From: Nemertoderma westbladi
Lineage: Eukaryota > Xenacoelomorpha > Nemertodermatida > Nemertodermatidae
DNA: 64,000 bases
Reading direction: 5' to 3'
Assembly (NCBI GenBank): GCA_032718475.1
Contig: JAUCBJ010007250.1
Span: forward strand, 1-64,000
In this document: piece after piece, positions 30,877-42,495 of the stretch
Numbering within the stretch: position 1 is the stretch's first letter
Layout of the letters: the number at the start of each line of letters is the position of its first letter
Program-made: the position numbers and the translations under genes
Notes under the pieces: model-generated
Database searches by the model: none
The model's input: the letters and a program-made list of their open reading frames with translations, nothing else
What the model was told of the DNA's origin: nothing

Positions 30877-33800
30877 TTACGTTGGGGAGTCCCTAGATGT
30901 TTGTTGGATTAGGGAGGTGGTCGTGGGAAGAGTATCTTGCCTTCCATAGTTTCCGGATAGCTCTCTGTCTCTTTCCAGTAAACATAAACGACCAACTGGG
31001 CGATTGAGTTGATGTGTTTCGAATACAATTCCAGGTTTCTTAAAGTTACGTCGCATGACGACGAGTTCTACCGATCGCACTAAACCATCATCGGATATAT
31101 GAGTCTCGATGATACGACCTGTCTGCCACCGCTTACGTGGAAGATCTGATTCCACAATAAGGACCATGTCTCCGGCGCTGACGTTTTCTTGCTGCGCAAA
31201 CCACTTGGTTCGAAGTTTTAGCGTAGGCAAATAATGTTTTTCGAAATGGTCAGCGAAACGACGGGATAATAACTGCATTGTTGCCAAGTTTGTCGGCAGT
31301 ATTCGTCTCCGTCCGTGATTTCCGATTGTGGGAGCATGGCTACAGGTTTCTTCAGTAGGAAATGCACGGGTGTTAGCGCTTCTAGGGAGTCGGGACTCGA
31401 TGAGACTGGCATAAGCGGTCTCTCATTAAGATAGGCGGCGATTTCTTCCATTAACGTCCGCAAAACTTCGTCGGTGAGATACGCGCGGCAAGGCACTATA
31501 AAGTGAAATGCGGTCTTCACGCTCCTTATTAATCTCTCCCAACTTCCTCCCCACCAAGGGGCGTCGGTGGCGTTGAAGGTCCAGCTAGATGCTGTTACCC
31601 TTGGCTGATCGTCCACCTGTCTTTGGTTCCAATCGTTGACGTAAGCCTTGATTTCATTGTTGGCGCCAATGAAGTTTGTTCCCTTATCAGATCTCATCGT
31701 GTTGCTAGTTCCAAAGCGAGCGATCTGTCGGCGTAAACTCAGTATGAAGCTCTTGGTAGATAGATCGTTCACCATATCTAGACGGATCGCTCTACAAGTC
31801 ATACAGACAAAGATGACACACCATCGCTTGACTATAGTCCTAGCACGATATACTTCAATAGGGCCAAATAAATCCACACCGGTATTAGTAAAGGGTGGTT
31901 CATAGAAGCTTACTCGTTCCCTAGGTAATTCTGCCTCTCGCTGTGTTAAAGAAAAAAGCCTACTGATTGCTTTCCTACAGGGTATACAGTTCCTAAGAAC
32001 TTGGTTCAGAGCTCTACGGGGTTTATGGAAATAATAGCGAGTTCGAATTTCGCTCAGAACTCGTTCTCTACCAGCATGGTAAAGCCTACTGTGAACATCC
32101 ACAATCATCTTGATTTGTATTTCAAGATTTCTAATGACTATGGGAAATTTAGTGTCAAAGGACAATGGAGCATTAGTTAGTCTCCCTCCAACACGTATTA
32201 ACCCATCTATCATTGTGCTAGAGAAACGATCCCTTAAGCGCATCTGTGGATTTCTCACCAACAGGAAATACTTATCGGAATCTTCATAGCATTGCAGGAG
32301 TCTCAGTATCTGCTTATTGGTTTCTTCATGCTCTTGGTAACTGATCTTCTCCGTCAGAAACCTATCCGACACTTTGTATGTGGGAAGATCTTTAATAGCA
32401 TGGACCTGCTCGGATGTCAGTGGAGCGGTATCACTAGCGATCTTCGTCCTGGAGTAGTGATGATGGAAGCATCGCTTCAAATACACGACGGCCTTACAAA
32501 GCCGATTCCAGGAGCTATAGTGATTTATCGCTCTCTGCAGGAGAGGTGAGAGTCCCTGCGAGATGTCTGGTGTTCCAGATTTCCAGTCTCTTTCTCTGAT
32601 GTCTATAACAGATTTATTTGTGGTGGGGGAGTTTAGATCCACAGCGTCGTCCCTGGAGATGTGTAGTACAGACAGATCTATCACGGGTTTAAATAACTTT
32701 GATTTACTCGTCTGGGTTTTAGGTTTGACTTTCTCCGCTCCCTTGGCTTGTCTAATCTCAGCCGTGGTGAGATGAGGAGGCCATTCATCCTCTTCTTTAC
32801 TTAGGAAGTCGGGTCCACCTAACCAGTCTGGAGTATCTATCAGTTCTTGAGGAGTTGCTCCTCTGGAGGCGATGTCGGCTGGATTAATCGTCCCAGGGCA
32901 ATGTCTCCATTGATCTACATTAGAGCGACTAAGTATAATGGCTACTCTGTTGGTAACGAAGACGCTGAACTGACAGACTTCATTGGTTATATACTCCAAA
33001 ACGAGTAAAGCATCAGTCCAATAGACAGTTTTCTCCAGTGGATAGTCGATCTGTTCTGTTACATTCCGGCCGATGGCTGTAGCGTCTAGAGCCGCCTTTA
33101 ACTCCGCTCGAGGAACTCGTAGTTTGTTGTTTATCAAGGCCTTAGAGGTGACCAAGGCAACTTTAATTCCATCCGGAGTTTCAACCCTCAGGTAGGCTAC
33201 TATACCTATTCCCATATCGCTGGCGTCTCCAAACACATGGAGTTGATAGGAATACGTGGGGAGAACGTGACCAAAATATGAACGGGAAATCATAAAGTTC
33301 TCGATGGAAGGTAGAGAATCTTCCCATTTCATCCACTTCTTTAGTAGTTCTCCCTTAAGTGGATCGTCCCACGAGTGGTTTTCAAGCCACATTTGTTGCA
33401 CTAAGCTCCGAGCAACCAATATAACTGGGCTAATAAATCCCAATGGATCGAAATAAGTGCTCAGGATACTTAGACAAATCCGTTTAGTTCTAACTGGATT
33501 ATCTCGCTGTTTTAACTGGAAAAACAAGATATCTCTCTCCGTGTCCCATTTCAAACCAAGCGTCTTGGTTTCCGGAAGATCGTCCTTGATGAGGTCCAGA
33601 TCTTTAACACCTCGGTCTTCTACCGGGATCGATTCCAGAAACTCACGGGAGTTACTAGTGAATTTGGTTAGTCGAAATCCACCGCGTCGCAAACACTCTA
33701 CCGTTCCCTTGGCAACATCAATGGCTTCTTTCACCGATGGGAGGGACTTTAAATTGTCGTCCATGTATATATCCCGTTTGATGTTGTCGATAACTGCTTT

Positions 33801-34801
33801 AGAGAAGGCGTCTCGGTTGTCATCAGCAGTGGTGCGCACTACTGAACAAGCGTTCGAGGGGCTCGAGATGATCCCGAAAGCCTGGATGGTCATCCAGTAC
33901 TCCACCGGTTTTTGGTTGAGGTCTCCTTCAGGCCACCACAGAAATCGTAGGCTGTCTCGATCCCTATCCAGCGCCTTGACTTGTAAGAACATGCCTTCTA
34001 TATCCGAAGCGAAAGCGATAGAATATTGCCGTAATCTTAATAGTATTCCCAACAAGGATTGGAGTAAGTTGGGTCCAGGCAACAATTCGGAGTTCAGGGA
34101 TTGGCCCATGTAAAGGGCGGAGCCGTCGAACACTACCCGGACTTCGTTGGGTTTACCGGGTTTGGGAACGTAATGATGTGTTAGATAATACGTTCTCTCT
34201 GTGATGGGTGTTTCTTCCGGTACTCGCTCCGCGTATCCCTTATCGATAAATTTCTTCAGCTGGGTCTTATACATTTCCCTGGCTGAGACATTGGCCGTAA
34301 GACGCCGATGTAGTTGCGCGATTCTCTTCTCCGCTAATGGTCGTTATTTATAAAGTTGGGTTCTCGCCGTCGGAACGGAAGACCAATCTCATAGCGACCT
34401 TGATCTTTAAGAAAACGGGTAGTCGTTTCCTGAATCTGCTTGGCTCTCTCTTCCTCGACGGACAGGGCCTTGTCGTAGGAATTAGGCTCTACTGCTTCTT
34501 GAGTAAAGAATCGTATGGCGTGTTCATCGCGAATCTTATTGTTGTATCGATCTATCACCTCGTTTAATTCGTCGTTGTAGTTGAATTGTCCGCCATAATT
34601 GATGAGATGGCACAGGTTTACTTGGTTTCGCCAAGTTTCATTTTCGGTGAGGAGGTCGATTGTATTTTCCTCGTCGAATAATTGGTTAATATCGTCATTA
34701 TCTGAGGAGTATGGTATTCCCTCAGTTGTGGTTTCTCCCTCACTGATTTCTTCTTCCCATTCACTCACCTGATGTATCCTTTCTTGAGGGAGTCTTTCCA
34801 T
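30877..34801 (-). pseudogene. pol: Pol of element B: RT, RNase H, integrase (frameshifted)
   Basis: Minus strand. RT with ASDIEGMF and YMDD (about 33757-33770), RNase H with FGDASDMG and ADIASRG, integrase with HAGR, CIPC, GVDLFGPI, SDKGTNF and WERLIRS, and the C-terminal domain ending LERDRELSG. Order and motifs match element C pol throughout. Frameshifts fall near 34340 (before RT) and near 31270 (between integrase and the C-terminal domain). The segment 34334-34801 shares frame with the protease ORF upstream, separated by one in-frame TGA at 34877-34879. Catalytic residues are kept, so the disabling changes are few. Confidence 0.85.
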
Positions 34802-34876
34802 CAGTGTTCTACGGGAAGGTCCAGTGAAGTACCAACCTACTCTCGTTCTTCCCGCGTACGTTTGTAATGGTTGCGG

Positions 34877-36690
34877 TCAAGCAGGCCGTTTTTCTAATGT
34901 CTCTAGCGCCTCGTGCGCATTTTGGCCGATCAATATCTGTACCCCTGGGTAGTCGGTGTTGAATCTAGGGATATCATGCTGCTGGGTAAAATGATCTTCG
35001 TCCCAGTTGTAAGGTTCCACTTGGCTGGTAGCAAAGTTCTTTATCGCCACCATTTTTACTGACCTTATGCTATGTTCTCCTAGTTCATCCTGGGGAGTGG
35101 ACAACGCGCCTACATAGTAATCTGTAGCTACTGTGGATTTCCAAACCTGCATAATTCCTGAAAGGTTCAACTTAGTTCGGAACTTGGGTTGTCCAGCAAA
35201 GATGTCTTCGGCTAGTTCTTTGTCGATGAATGTACCTGTGCTGCCGGAGTCAAGGAGGGCGTTTACTATAAGACTCTTACTTAGCCCGTGGACTCTCAGC
35301 TGCACCACTGGGAATTCCCGGATTCCGACGTTGGAAGTTGGCGCTTTCCAAGATGGTTGTCGGTCCGGAATAGTCAGTTGCGCTTCGTTATCGGTTTCAG
35401 TCTCATACGTAAGCGCTCGATACACTGCGGTGTTTATCATATAACAGGATTCGTTTTCGTCGGAGAATTCGTCCGTGTAGAATCCTTCCATCTCAGAGCT
35501 GTGGTCAGTGTCGTTCACATCACTGAATTGGACATGTAGTTCGGACTCACTTACCTGACTCGTGCGGGTTCTATCAAATTCTGTGTGCAGCAAGATATGA
35601 TGTTTTGCGCCGCACTTAGTGCACCTCGTGTCTGAGTAACAGGTCCGCCGTTGGTGTCCTTGTCTGAGACAATTATAACACAACCGCTTATCCCACATGA
35701 CATCACGTCTATCCTTTAGGGATTTCTTCAAGAATTCATCACATCCACTCAAGCGATGGGGCCCGTCGCACAATGCACATTTGGGTTTGATGTTACTTAC
35801 TTTAACCTGGGTTGTGTTGTGCACACTTGTTCTTTCCTCGGGCTTTCTTCCATGAATTCTCTTAGGAGACATGGGAGGAGTTGTTGTTACCTGTTCTCTC
35901 CTGTCACTGGTTCGAGACTTAGATTTACTTACTGTCTTTACTGTGTTTTGTTGACATAATAAGATCTTTCGGTGTCTTTCCCGCTGTTCTCCTTGTGGGA
36001 GGTCTGGCTTTCGCCGTCGTCTGTATAACACACTGGTGTTACCTTTCTCCTAGAAACGGGTTTTTCACTCACCTTATTTTCCGGTGTCTTCTCTCGGGAC
36101 TGCTTTAGGAGCTGTAATCTTACCTCTCCATTTAAGAATGACATGAGATCAGCCATGGTAGGGTCTCTTTGTTGCTGGTCCATCATATAGAGAACTCTTT
36201 TGTCCCAACGAGTACCTACTCCACCCTTTGGCAAAGTAGATGCTACGGCTCCAACAACCATGGAACTCTGATATTCATGAGACTTACCTAACCAATCTAG
36301 TTGTCTACAGATCTCCTGAATCTCATCGGAAAACTCTATAATCCCGCTGCTAAGGAACTTTCGGGGCGCTACTAATTTCGCATACAAATACCTAGCTATG
36401 TTAGTCCTATTACCATACCTGATGTTTAGTGTATCCCAAACTTGTCTTAATCCATCTGGATGTCCAATAAACTTTAACGCCATTAACTTGGGAGGTCCTT
36501 CCAAGCACTCGATGAGGAATCTAAGTTTCTCTCCGTTAGATAGTACAGAGTTCTGTATGTTATCTTTATAATACTCATTAAAAGGTAACCATTTCATCTC
36601 ATCTCCATTGAACTTGACGATCTCTCCCACCTTTACCGCTTGACGGGCTTCGGTTCTAGCCATTTGACGCATAAAACTTTCTTGGGCCAT
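34877..36690 (-). pseudogene. gag-pro: Gag central domain, zinc knuckle and protease of element B
   Basis: Two overlapping frames. 36690-35938 carries the DUF1759-like Gag domain (KFNGD...W..F...Y, FLIECLEG, WDTLNIRYGN). 36031-34877 carries a Cys/His cluster, CYNCLRQGHQRRTC (CCHC knuckle), CTKCGAKHH, and protease LLDSGSTGTFID. A frameshift lies in the overlap near 36000. The frame ends at TGA 34877-34879 and continues beyond it, so that stop is probably a mutation. Confidence 0.8.
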
Positions 36691-36746
36691 CGTATTATTT
36701 AATATCGAGTTATCGGTATATAAATTTCTCGGATTATGATCAGGTC

Positions 36747-39339
36747 TTATGGAATATCATTATCAACAGGTTTATAATTACCCTTAATAGGGGCTACTAT
36801 AGGAGTTTCTACTTCACTAGCAGTATAGATGCGTGTAGGCTCCACACCTTGCGCATGAAATACTTCAGACCTAACAGGTTGACACATTGTTACAGGTGGT
36901 GGTATACCCCTTTGTATATTTACTAATTTATCGCGTTCTAACGCGATACTCTGCTGCACTTCTTGCAATTCTAACCTACTCTCTCTTACTGTTCCCTTTA
37001 ACTGCTGAACAGTCCCTTCCAACTCTCGGACCTGTTGGGAGGAACGTATACGATGTTCCTCCAGCTGCCCGAGCAGGAGATCCGTCCCCCGCCGTCCCTC
37101 ATCCACCCACTCTACCGCCGAAGCGGGAGCCGCCAACATAGTAGCGGGTAGACGAGGGACGACGGGCGACAAATCGTTGATGTCTTGCTCGGCGTCCAGG
37201 ACTGGGATTGATTCAGGGGCTGTTCTACTGGGCACAGGTAGTTTAGTACTGTGCAAAGGGAATTTAGAGTTAGGTTCTGGAAGTACAGGGGTCTCTATCA
37301 CAGAGGGAGTGGCTTCGAGAACAGGCCTAATTATTTCAGGCTCATCTACTATAGTAGGGAGTCTTTCTACCCTAATAATTTGGTCTGTAGGCGCAGGATT
37401 ACTTAAATCTACACTAGCTAGTTGCCTTCTCACAGCTGGAGGCAAATTAGGCAATTTCTGCCGGTGCAACGCCCTTCTACGTCCGCTGGAACGAGATTTA
37501 TTTCCTCTACCTTCAGGATCTGTTGTATCGCCTTCATCAGAGGATGTAAATCCCTGTCTCTTGGGAGTAGATCGACTTAGCAGCTGCATCTGAGTAGCTG
37601 TTCTCTGTTTGTTTAAGTAATCTTGCTTCACTTGAAGATTTTCCAGCTCTAGTTGGGCTGTCTCTTCAGATGCCCTCCGTTTTGCTTCTACCACGGCCTC
37701 TGCCGCTTTTCTTTCAGCTTCTGCCACCTTTCTTTCAACTTCTGCCGCTGCCGCTGCCGCTTTTCTTTCAGCTTCTGCCGCCTTTCTTTCAACTTCTGCC
37801 GCTGCCGCTGCCGCTGCCGCTGCTGCTGCCGCTGCCGCTTTTCTTTCAGCTTCTGCCGCTGCCGCTGCTGCTGCCGCCTTTCTTTCAGCTTCTGCCGCTG
37901 CCGCTGCTGCTGCCGCTGCCGCTGCCGCTGCCGCTGCCGCTGCCGCTGCCGCTGCTGCTGCCGCTGCCGCTGCCGCTGCCGCTGCCGCTGCCGCTGCCGC
38001 TGCCGCTGCCGCTGCCGCTGCCGCTGCCGCTGCCGCTGCCGCTGCCGCTGCCGCTGCCGCTGCCGCTGCCGCTGCCGCTGCCGCTGCCGCTGCCGCTGCC
38101 GCTGCCGCTGCCGCTGCCGCTGCCGCTGCCGCTGCCGCTGCCGCTGCCGCTGCAGCTGCCTTTCTGTCTTCTATCTGTTTTTTCTTTAGTTGTTCATCCT
38201 GCTCCATAGCGATGAGGATGCTTTCATCAAATTTAGCCTGCTCAGCGGCTAATATTTCCGCGTCTAACGAGTCCAACACAAATTTGGCCCCCTCACTATT
38301 AGGGTGAAGTCCAGCTAGCCTTCTCCTTAGCTCTTTGTCACCTATGAATCGTTGATAGTCCGACAGATAGATGTCAATAGCATCCTTCTTCTGAGGTTTC
38401 TCGGATGTAGCTTCGCTTTCCACCTGAGAAAAGGTAGCGTCTGTTGATTCTCCGTGGGTCATGCGCTCGGTTAGCTGAGCTTTCCATTGTGTCGTTCCCT
38501 GGACTTTAAGACTCACCCATTGGAACCAAGTCTTTACGGCCACTTGCAACGACGTGTCTTGGCTTCTCTTCGAAGCTTCCTCAAAGGCTGAAAGGATTAG
38601 TCTGATCCGTAAAATTCGTTCTCGCACTTGATAAAGCAGCTCTCCCTGCTCTTGAGGTCCTTGACGTTGTTGAAACAGGTGTTCCTCTAATCGCTCCAAA
38701 GAGCTGAAGAATCCCTGGACATATCCTGCTGCCGACCTCTTCCACACAGCTGGATCTCGAGTGTCCCTTACTACTCCCATCCTGTATAAGTCCTCCCAGG
38801 CAGCTTCCGATAAGTTAAACGGGAGTCCGGGTCCGGGGAAGTTCCATTGCGTCTCGACAATAGACCTTCAGTTCCTCCATCGTGTATCCCGCATAACTGT
38901 CCTTGGTCGATCGCTTACTTCTCGCCCAATCGATTTGATGTTCTTCCACAGCAATCAATACTCTAGTGAGTACGGCTCCAGGAAGAATTAGAAGTGGATC
39001 TGGATAAACCGCTTCTGTCATCCTTGCTCCGATCTCGGGTGTCAACTCTACAGTGTCTGAACTACTGGAGTTATCGGGCCGCTGAGAAATAAGTTCTCGG
39101 TTCGGGTGCTGCTGCTGTTTAACAGCTGCCTCTTGGTCCCGCTTGACTTGAGCCCTAGTGCCTATGATAGACCTATGGTGCTTTACTAGCCTAGGGTCTG
39201 ATACTACTACTGTAGGGATGACCTTTCTTACAGTAGGAGGGGACTTGGACTTCGGTCTCAGATTTTCTATACTCCTATCTGAGTCACAGACTGTTCTTTC
39301 TAGGAGACTATCTGACAGTGTTTGCTTTGTGTCAGCCAT
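36747..39339 (-). pseudogene. gag: N-terminal coiled-coil Gag region of element B
   Basis: ATG at 39339 begins MADTKQTLSDSLLE. A frame change near 38815-38830 moves to the frame read through to the stop at 36747. The second part has YLSDYQRFIGD (also in A), an Ala/Glu/Lys coiled coil with a run of about 89 Ala codons, a basic RRKRAL-type stretch and a second predicted coil before the end. In element C the equivalent region is fused to the Gag central domain. Here a stop and a 56-bp gap precede ATG 36690, so either B makes a separate protein or the stop is secondary. The coiled coil probably mediates Gag oligomerisation. Confidence 0.75.
37893..38159. repeat. GCTGCC microsatellite coding about 89 alanines
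   Basis: Alternating GCTGCC units (some GCTGCT) over 267 bp. In the gag frame on the minus strand this is an unbroken polyalanine tract. All three frames of both strands stay open in it, which creates false ORFs at 37653-38209 on the plus strand. Confidence 0.95.
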
Positions 39340-41228
39340 GATTTATATTGCAGTTGAATGCCTACTACTATAACGACAGTTAAAGTAAGTCTAGTAATTC
39401 AGTATCAACTGTAAGCCTAGTAATTAATTACCGATACCGTTACTCAGTGTAACGTGATATATATATATATTAAAATACCGGTATACACTTATAGTATATA
39501 TATAAGTATTATTATAGACTAGGGTTAGTCACAGAATACCGGTATATAATTTCAGCCTAAATTTATATAAATATATATAATAAGCCTACCGTAAATACCG
39601 GTATACACCTATAGTATATATAAGTATTATTATAGACTAGGATTAGTTATCAGAATACCGGTATATAATTTCAGCCTAAATTTATATAAATAAATATAAT
39701 AAGCCTACCGTAAATACCGGTAATGTCAATTATTTTATAATAACTGAATTTCTGAATTTTAGGGTTACTTTCCTTTACTTTATTACTGTTATTAAGCAGT
39801 AGTCCAACTGATATTAAGACCTAATTGATGTATAACAGGCCTACTATTTTATAAATCTGTTTTAGTTGATTTATAATATATTATGTACCCGTACAAGGGG
39901 TTGTGACAATAGTTTGAAATAAATGTTATTATTTCTGGGTAAGGAGTCACTGCACAGAAGCTGAACGCTCTCAGTGGAGTGCTACTTGTTGGACACTAAA
40001 ACGAATAATTCTACTTTACTAAGTTACTTATCACTACAAATTACTTACAATTACAGTTTGAGATTACAATCTCTAAATAAACACCAAAAGTTACACGTAC
40101 AAATTTTAGGGTAATTTTACAAGAAATCTACAAACCAGCCTAACAAGGAGTTAGAATTTCTGGTTCTTACAAACTGACAGGATACTACGGTATTTGAAAA
40201 CAATAAAGCAGTAGTAAGTAAATTGCATTATCCAGATAAGAAAATACCACCGTCTGACGACTTATAGTCTTAGCTCTATAAGTACTACGTTATGTACCCG
40301 GAGTGTCCTTACCTATAAGTCAATTACCGCAGCCAACCAGAGCTAACGTGCCTATTAACCACTTTACAACACAAATATACTGCCTACACACTAAATTACT
40401 TTCGGAAAGCACTGTACACTAAACCCTAAATTAGGTACAAGTACTTATACAACAAATAACCAGCAGTTAAATATACTTGAACAGCTAAAAGAACCACGGT
40501 ATCTGCTGGAGTGACCGGAGCACAAAATCACCAGTCTTTACCTACGCCAAGCAGCCCTGATGTAGTACCGGGGTTAATTTAACTATAACGCTATGTATAA
40601 TAAGCACAATTACTGTAGGAATAAACTTGGGGGGTTGTAGGTTGCGAATACTCGCATATACTCTGAATAATAAATATTACGCTACCCGTGCAGACTATAC
40701 AAACAAAATACAGACCAAATGCTGGCAGACTACTGTCAAGCCTAAATAAATTACAGTATATGGAGACTCCGAAATGGTTAGTTAGTAGGCGTTCTAACCA
40801 AGTAGTACGACTTATTCTTTCGGGGGGATTTACCTTACAGCACTGGATGCCCCCCACCTTCCTAACTAGCACTTTATCGGACAGACACTCTACACACACT
40901 GCAATCGCTTCGGACCTAACAACAGTCAGACAACAATCCGGCCTACAAATTATTTATACAATCTGAGCAGGCTTACACGCCTTCTGCTCAATATTACACT
41001 TACAGATAAATAAACTGACAGAAATAAGTAAACCATACAAAGGAATAAGGGGTGATCAATCCCTAATCCCCTAACAGCCTGCAATATACAATATTTTACA
41101 ATCGAAATAATACTGGTACCTGTAAGTACCGGTTCGGGTGGTTAGGTAGTTAGGCCTACAGTTCACCGTCCAACCGGTACATTCGACTTTATTGCCTACG
41201 GTGCGATAAAGAAACAAAAATCTATTAT
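39340..41228 (-). other. Long non-coding leader of element B
   Basis: 1.9 kb between LTR and gag, similar along its length to 1199-3363 of element A, with no convincing coding frame. Includes the tandem repeat at 39471-39722. No TGG-start primer-binding site directly after the LTR is obvious on the minus strand. Confidence 0.6.
39471..39722. repeat. ~124-bp tandem repeat, two copies, in B leader
   Basis: Unit starts with TACCGGTATACAC, holds a second ACCGGTATATAA and ends AATAAGCCTACCGTAAA. The second copy starts at about 39595, and a third begins and breaks off at 39717. Confidence 0.75.
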
Positions 41229-42058
41229 TGTTCGCGCTTTTAGACCTTTAGCAGTTTAACCTGCCAATTTTAGTTGTCTTCTTGTTTATAAATCGACTTT
41301 AGCCTAGACCAATTATTTAATGTACTGAAGTTACATCCACCGAATCCAGTCTGTGCGTGATCATTCACCCACAGTTAAGGGAGACTGGATTCGGGTGCTT
41401 TGAAGTTATTGCGGTGCAGACCTACTGTATTATTCGATTGATAGTTACTATATAATCTCTGACAAATATATTTACTTTCGGGGAAATATTAACAGTTCCT
41501 TTAGGACGTGGCGCTTTAAGTATAAAAACAGAGTTATGACTTATACTAATCACAACTAGATGGCTACTGAGTTTCGTAAATAGCGCATTCTTTAGGAGAT
41601 GCTTCATTATCTGTCACACTACTTCACACGACTTCACACTACTGCACACTGATCTGCCGACCGTCACTGAATTTGATCATATATAAGGAAGATCGCAACT
41701 GACGCTTGTAGGGATTATGAAATAGCATTTAATTCATACAAAAACCACTACAATTTAAGTCGCAGTTGCTACCGGTAACCTGTTCCTCTCACCTTCAGTA
41801 ATCAAGAAGATTGGGGGTTTTATGATTATTCATCGGTATTCTTCAAATATATCAGCAATATATATCCATATAACAACAATTAATAACAGAAGCAAATAAT
41901 GCAGTGAACAATCAGTATGTGTTACGTAATGCATTGAGTTGTGTTATTCAGTATGTATGCAGGATAATAGATTTACGTTCTTGTAATCAAAGCCATCAGA
42001 TGTTTAGGCCAAAGTCTGAAACTTCTGATGACTTGTTATGTCCGCAAAAGCTTTTACA
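41229..42058 (-). repeat. 5' LTR of element B (830 bp, internally deleted)
   Basis: Matches 5224-6327 but lacks about 274 bp corresponding to roughly 6022-6295, which is the outer U3. Both LTRs are copied from one template at integration, so the deletion happened afterwards. Ends TTTTACA then CATAT. Confidence 0.85.
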
Positions 42059-42063
42059 CATAT
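42059..42063. repeat. Target-site duplication of element B, right copy (CATAT)
   Basis: Pairs with 5219-5223. Joining the flanks at this point restores one endonuclease reading frame. Confidence 0.85.
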
Positions 42064-42258
42064 GGTGGGATATACATGAAAAGTAAAGACGATCCATCTA
42101 CTAAACGTAATTGAAAACAATCAGTATAGAATGATTCAATTGACAGAATTAAATGTTTCATTGATAAACGGTAAGAAATGGAGCAGCCGCCACTTGGGTA
42201 GAGCTCAATACAGTTTGCAGTCAATGCAGGACATTGCTTTCGCCGTGAGGACCAGCCA
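42064..42258 (-). pseudogene. LINE endonuclease relic, middle part
   Basis: The minus-strand frame contains PSGGCSISYR and LLFMYIPPYDS, typical of the middle of APE-type endonucleases. It runs to the B insertion point, continuing at 5223. The N-terminal part may be 44163-44357, separated by the TIR element and a plus-strand LINE scrap. Confidence 0.6.
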
Positions 42259-42489
42259 GTGCATAATCTTGTACTTTGGCTGCCTCATGGAGTGAATAAG
42301 CATGGTGGCCAGCCCATGACTTTCTTGAGACGCATCTTAAAGGACACTGGCCTTGAAGATGCGGGTGATCTAGCAAATGTCATGGGTGATAGGGAGTTGT
42401 GGCGGTGCAATTTTGTCGAAAATGCAGCTGCAATGCAGCATGCCGATCCTAGAATACAGTTTAAATCGGGAAAGTTAACAGTATGGTAA
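42259..42489 (+). pseudogene. C-terminal scrap of a LINE ORF2
   Basis: Encodes PHGVNKHGGQPMTFLRRIL followed by KDTGLEDAGDLANVMGDRELW. The pattern G-R/Q-P..T....L..DTGL...DL...M.DR..W is typical of the extreme C-terminus of several LINE clades, after the RT domain. Opposite in strand to the flanking endonuclease pieces, so it is a separate relic. Confidence 0.5.
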
Positions 42490-42495
42490 CCCTGT

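Larger units (their letters stand above)
5224..42058 (-). mobile_element. BEL/Pao LTR retrotransposon B (degenerate, with nested element C)
   Basis: Full-length element on the minus strand: 5' LTR 41229-42058, leader to 39340, gag-protease-RT-RNase H-integrase 39339-30877, a partly duplicated pol tail 30060-30835, a decayed second ORF 28168-6406, 3' LTR 5224-6327. The ends are TG...CA and the flanks are CATAT on both sides. A 19-kb insertion (element C, 7386-26333 plus one GAGAC copy) interrupts the second ORF, so B itself is about 17.9 kb, very long for the group. Multiple frameshifts and stops make it non-autonomous. Confidence 0.88.

Noticed and set aside
37653-38209. Plus-strand ORFs of Cys/Arg or Leu/Pro repeats
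   Set aside because: Translation of the GCTGCC microsatellite opposite the gag coding strand.
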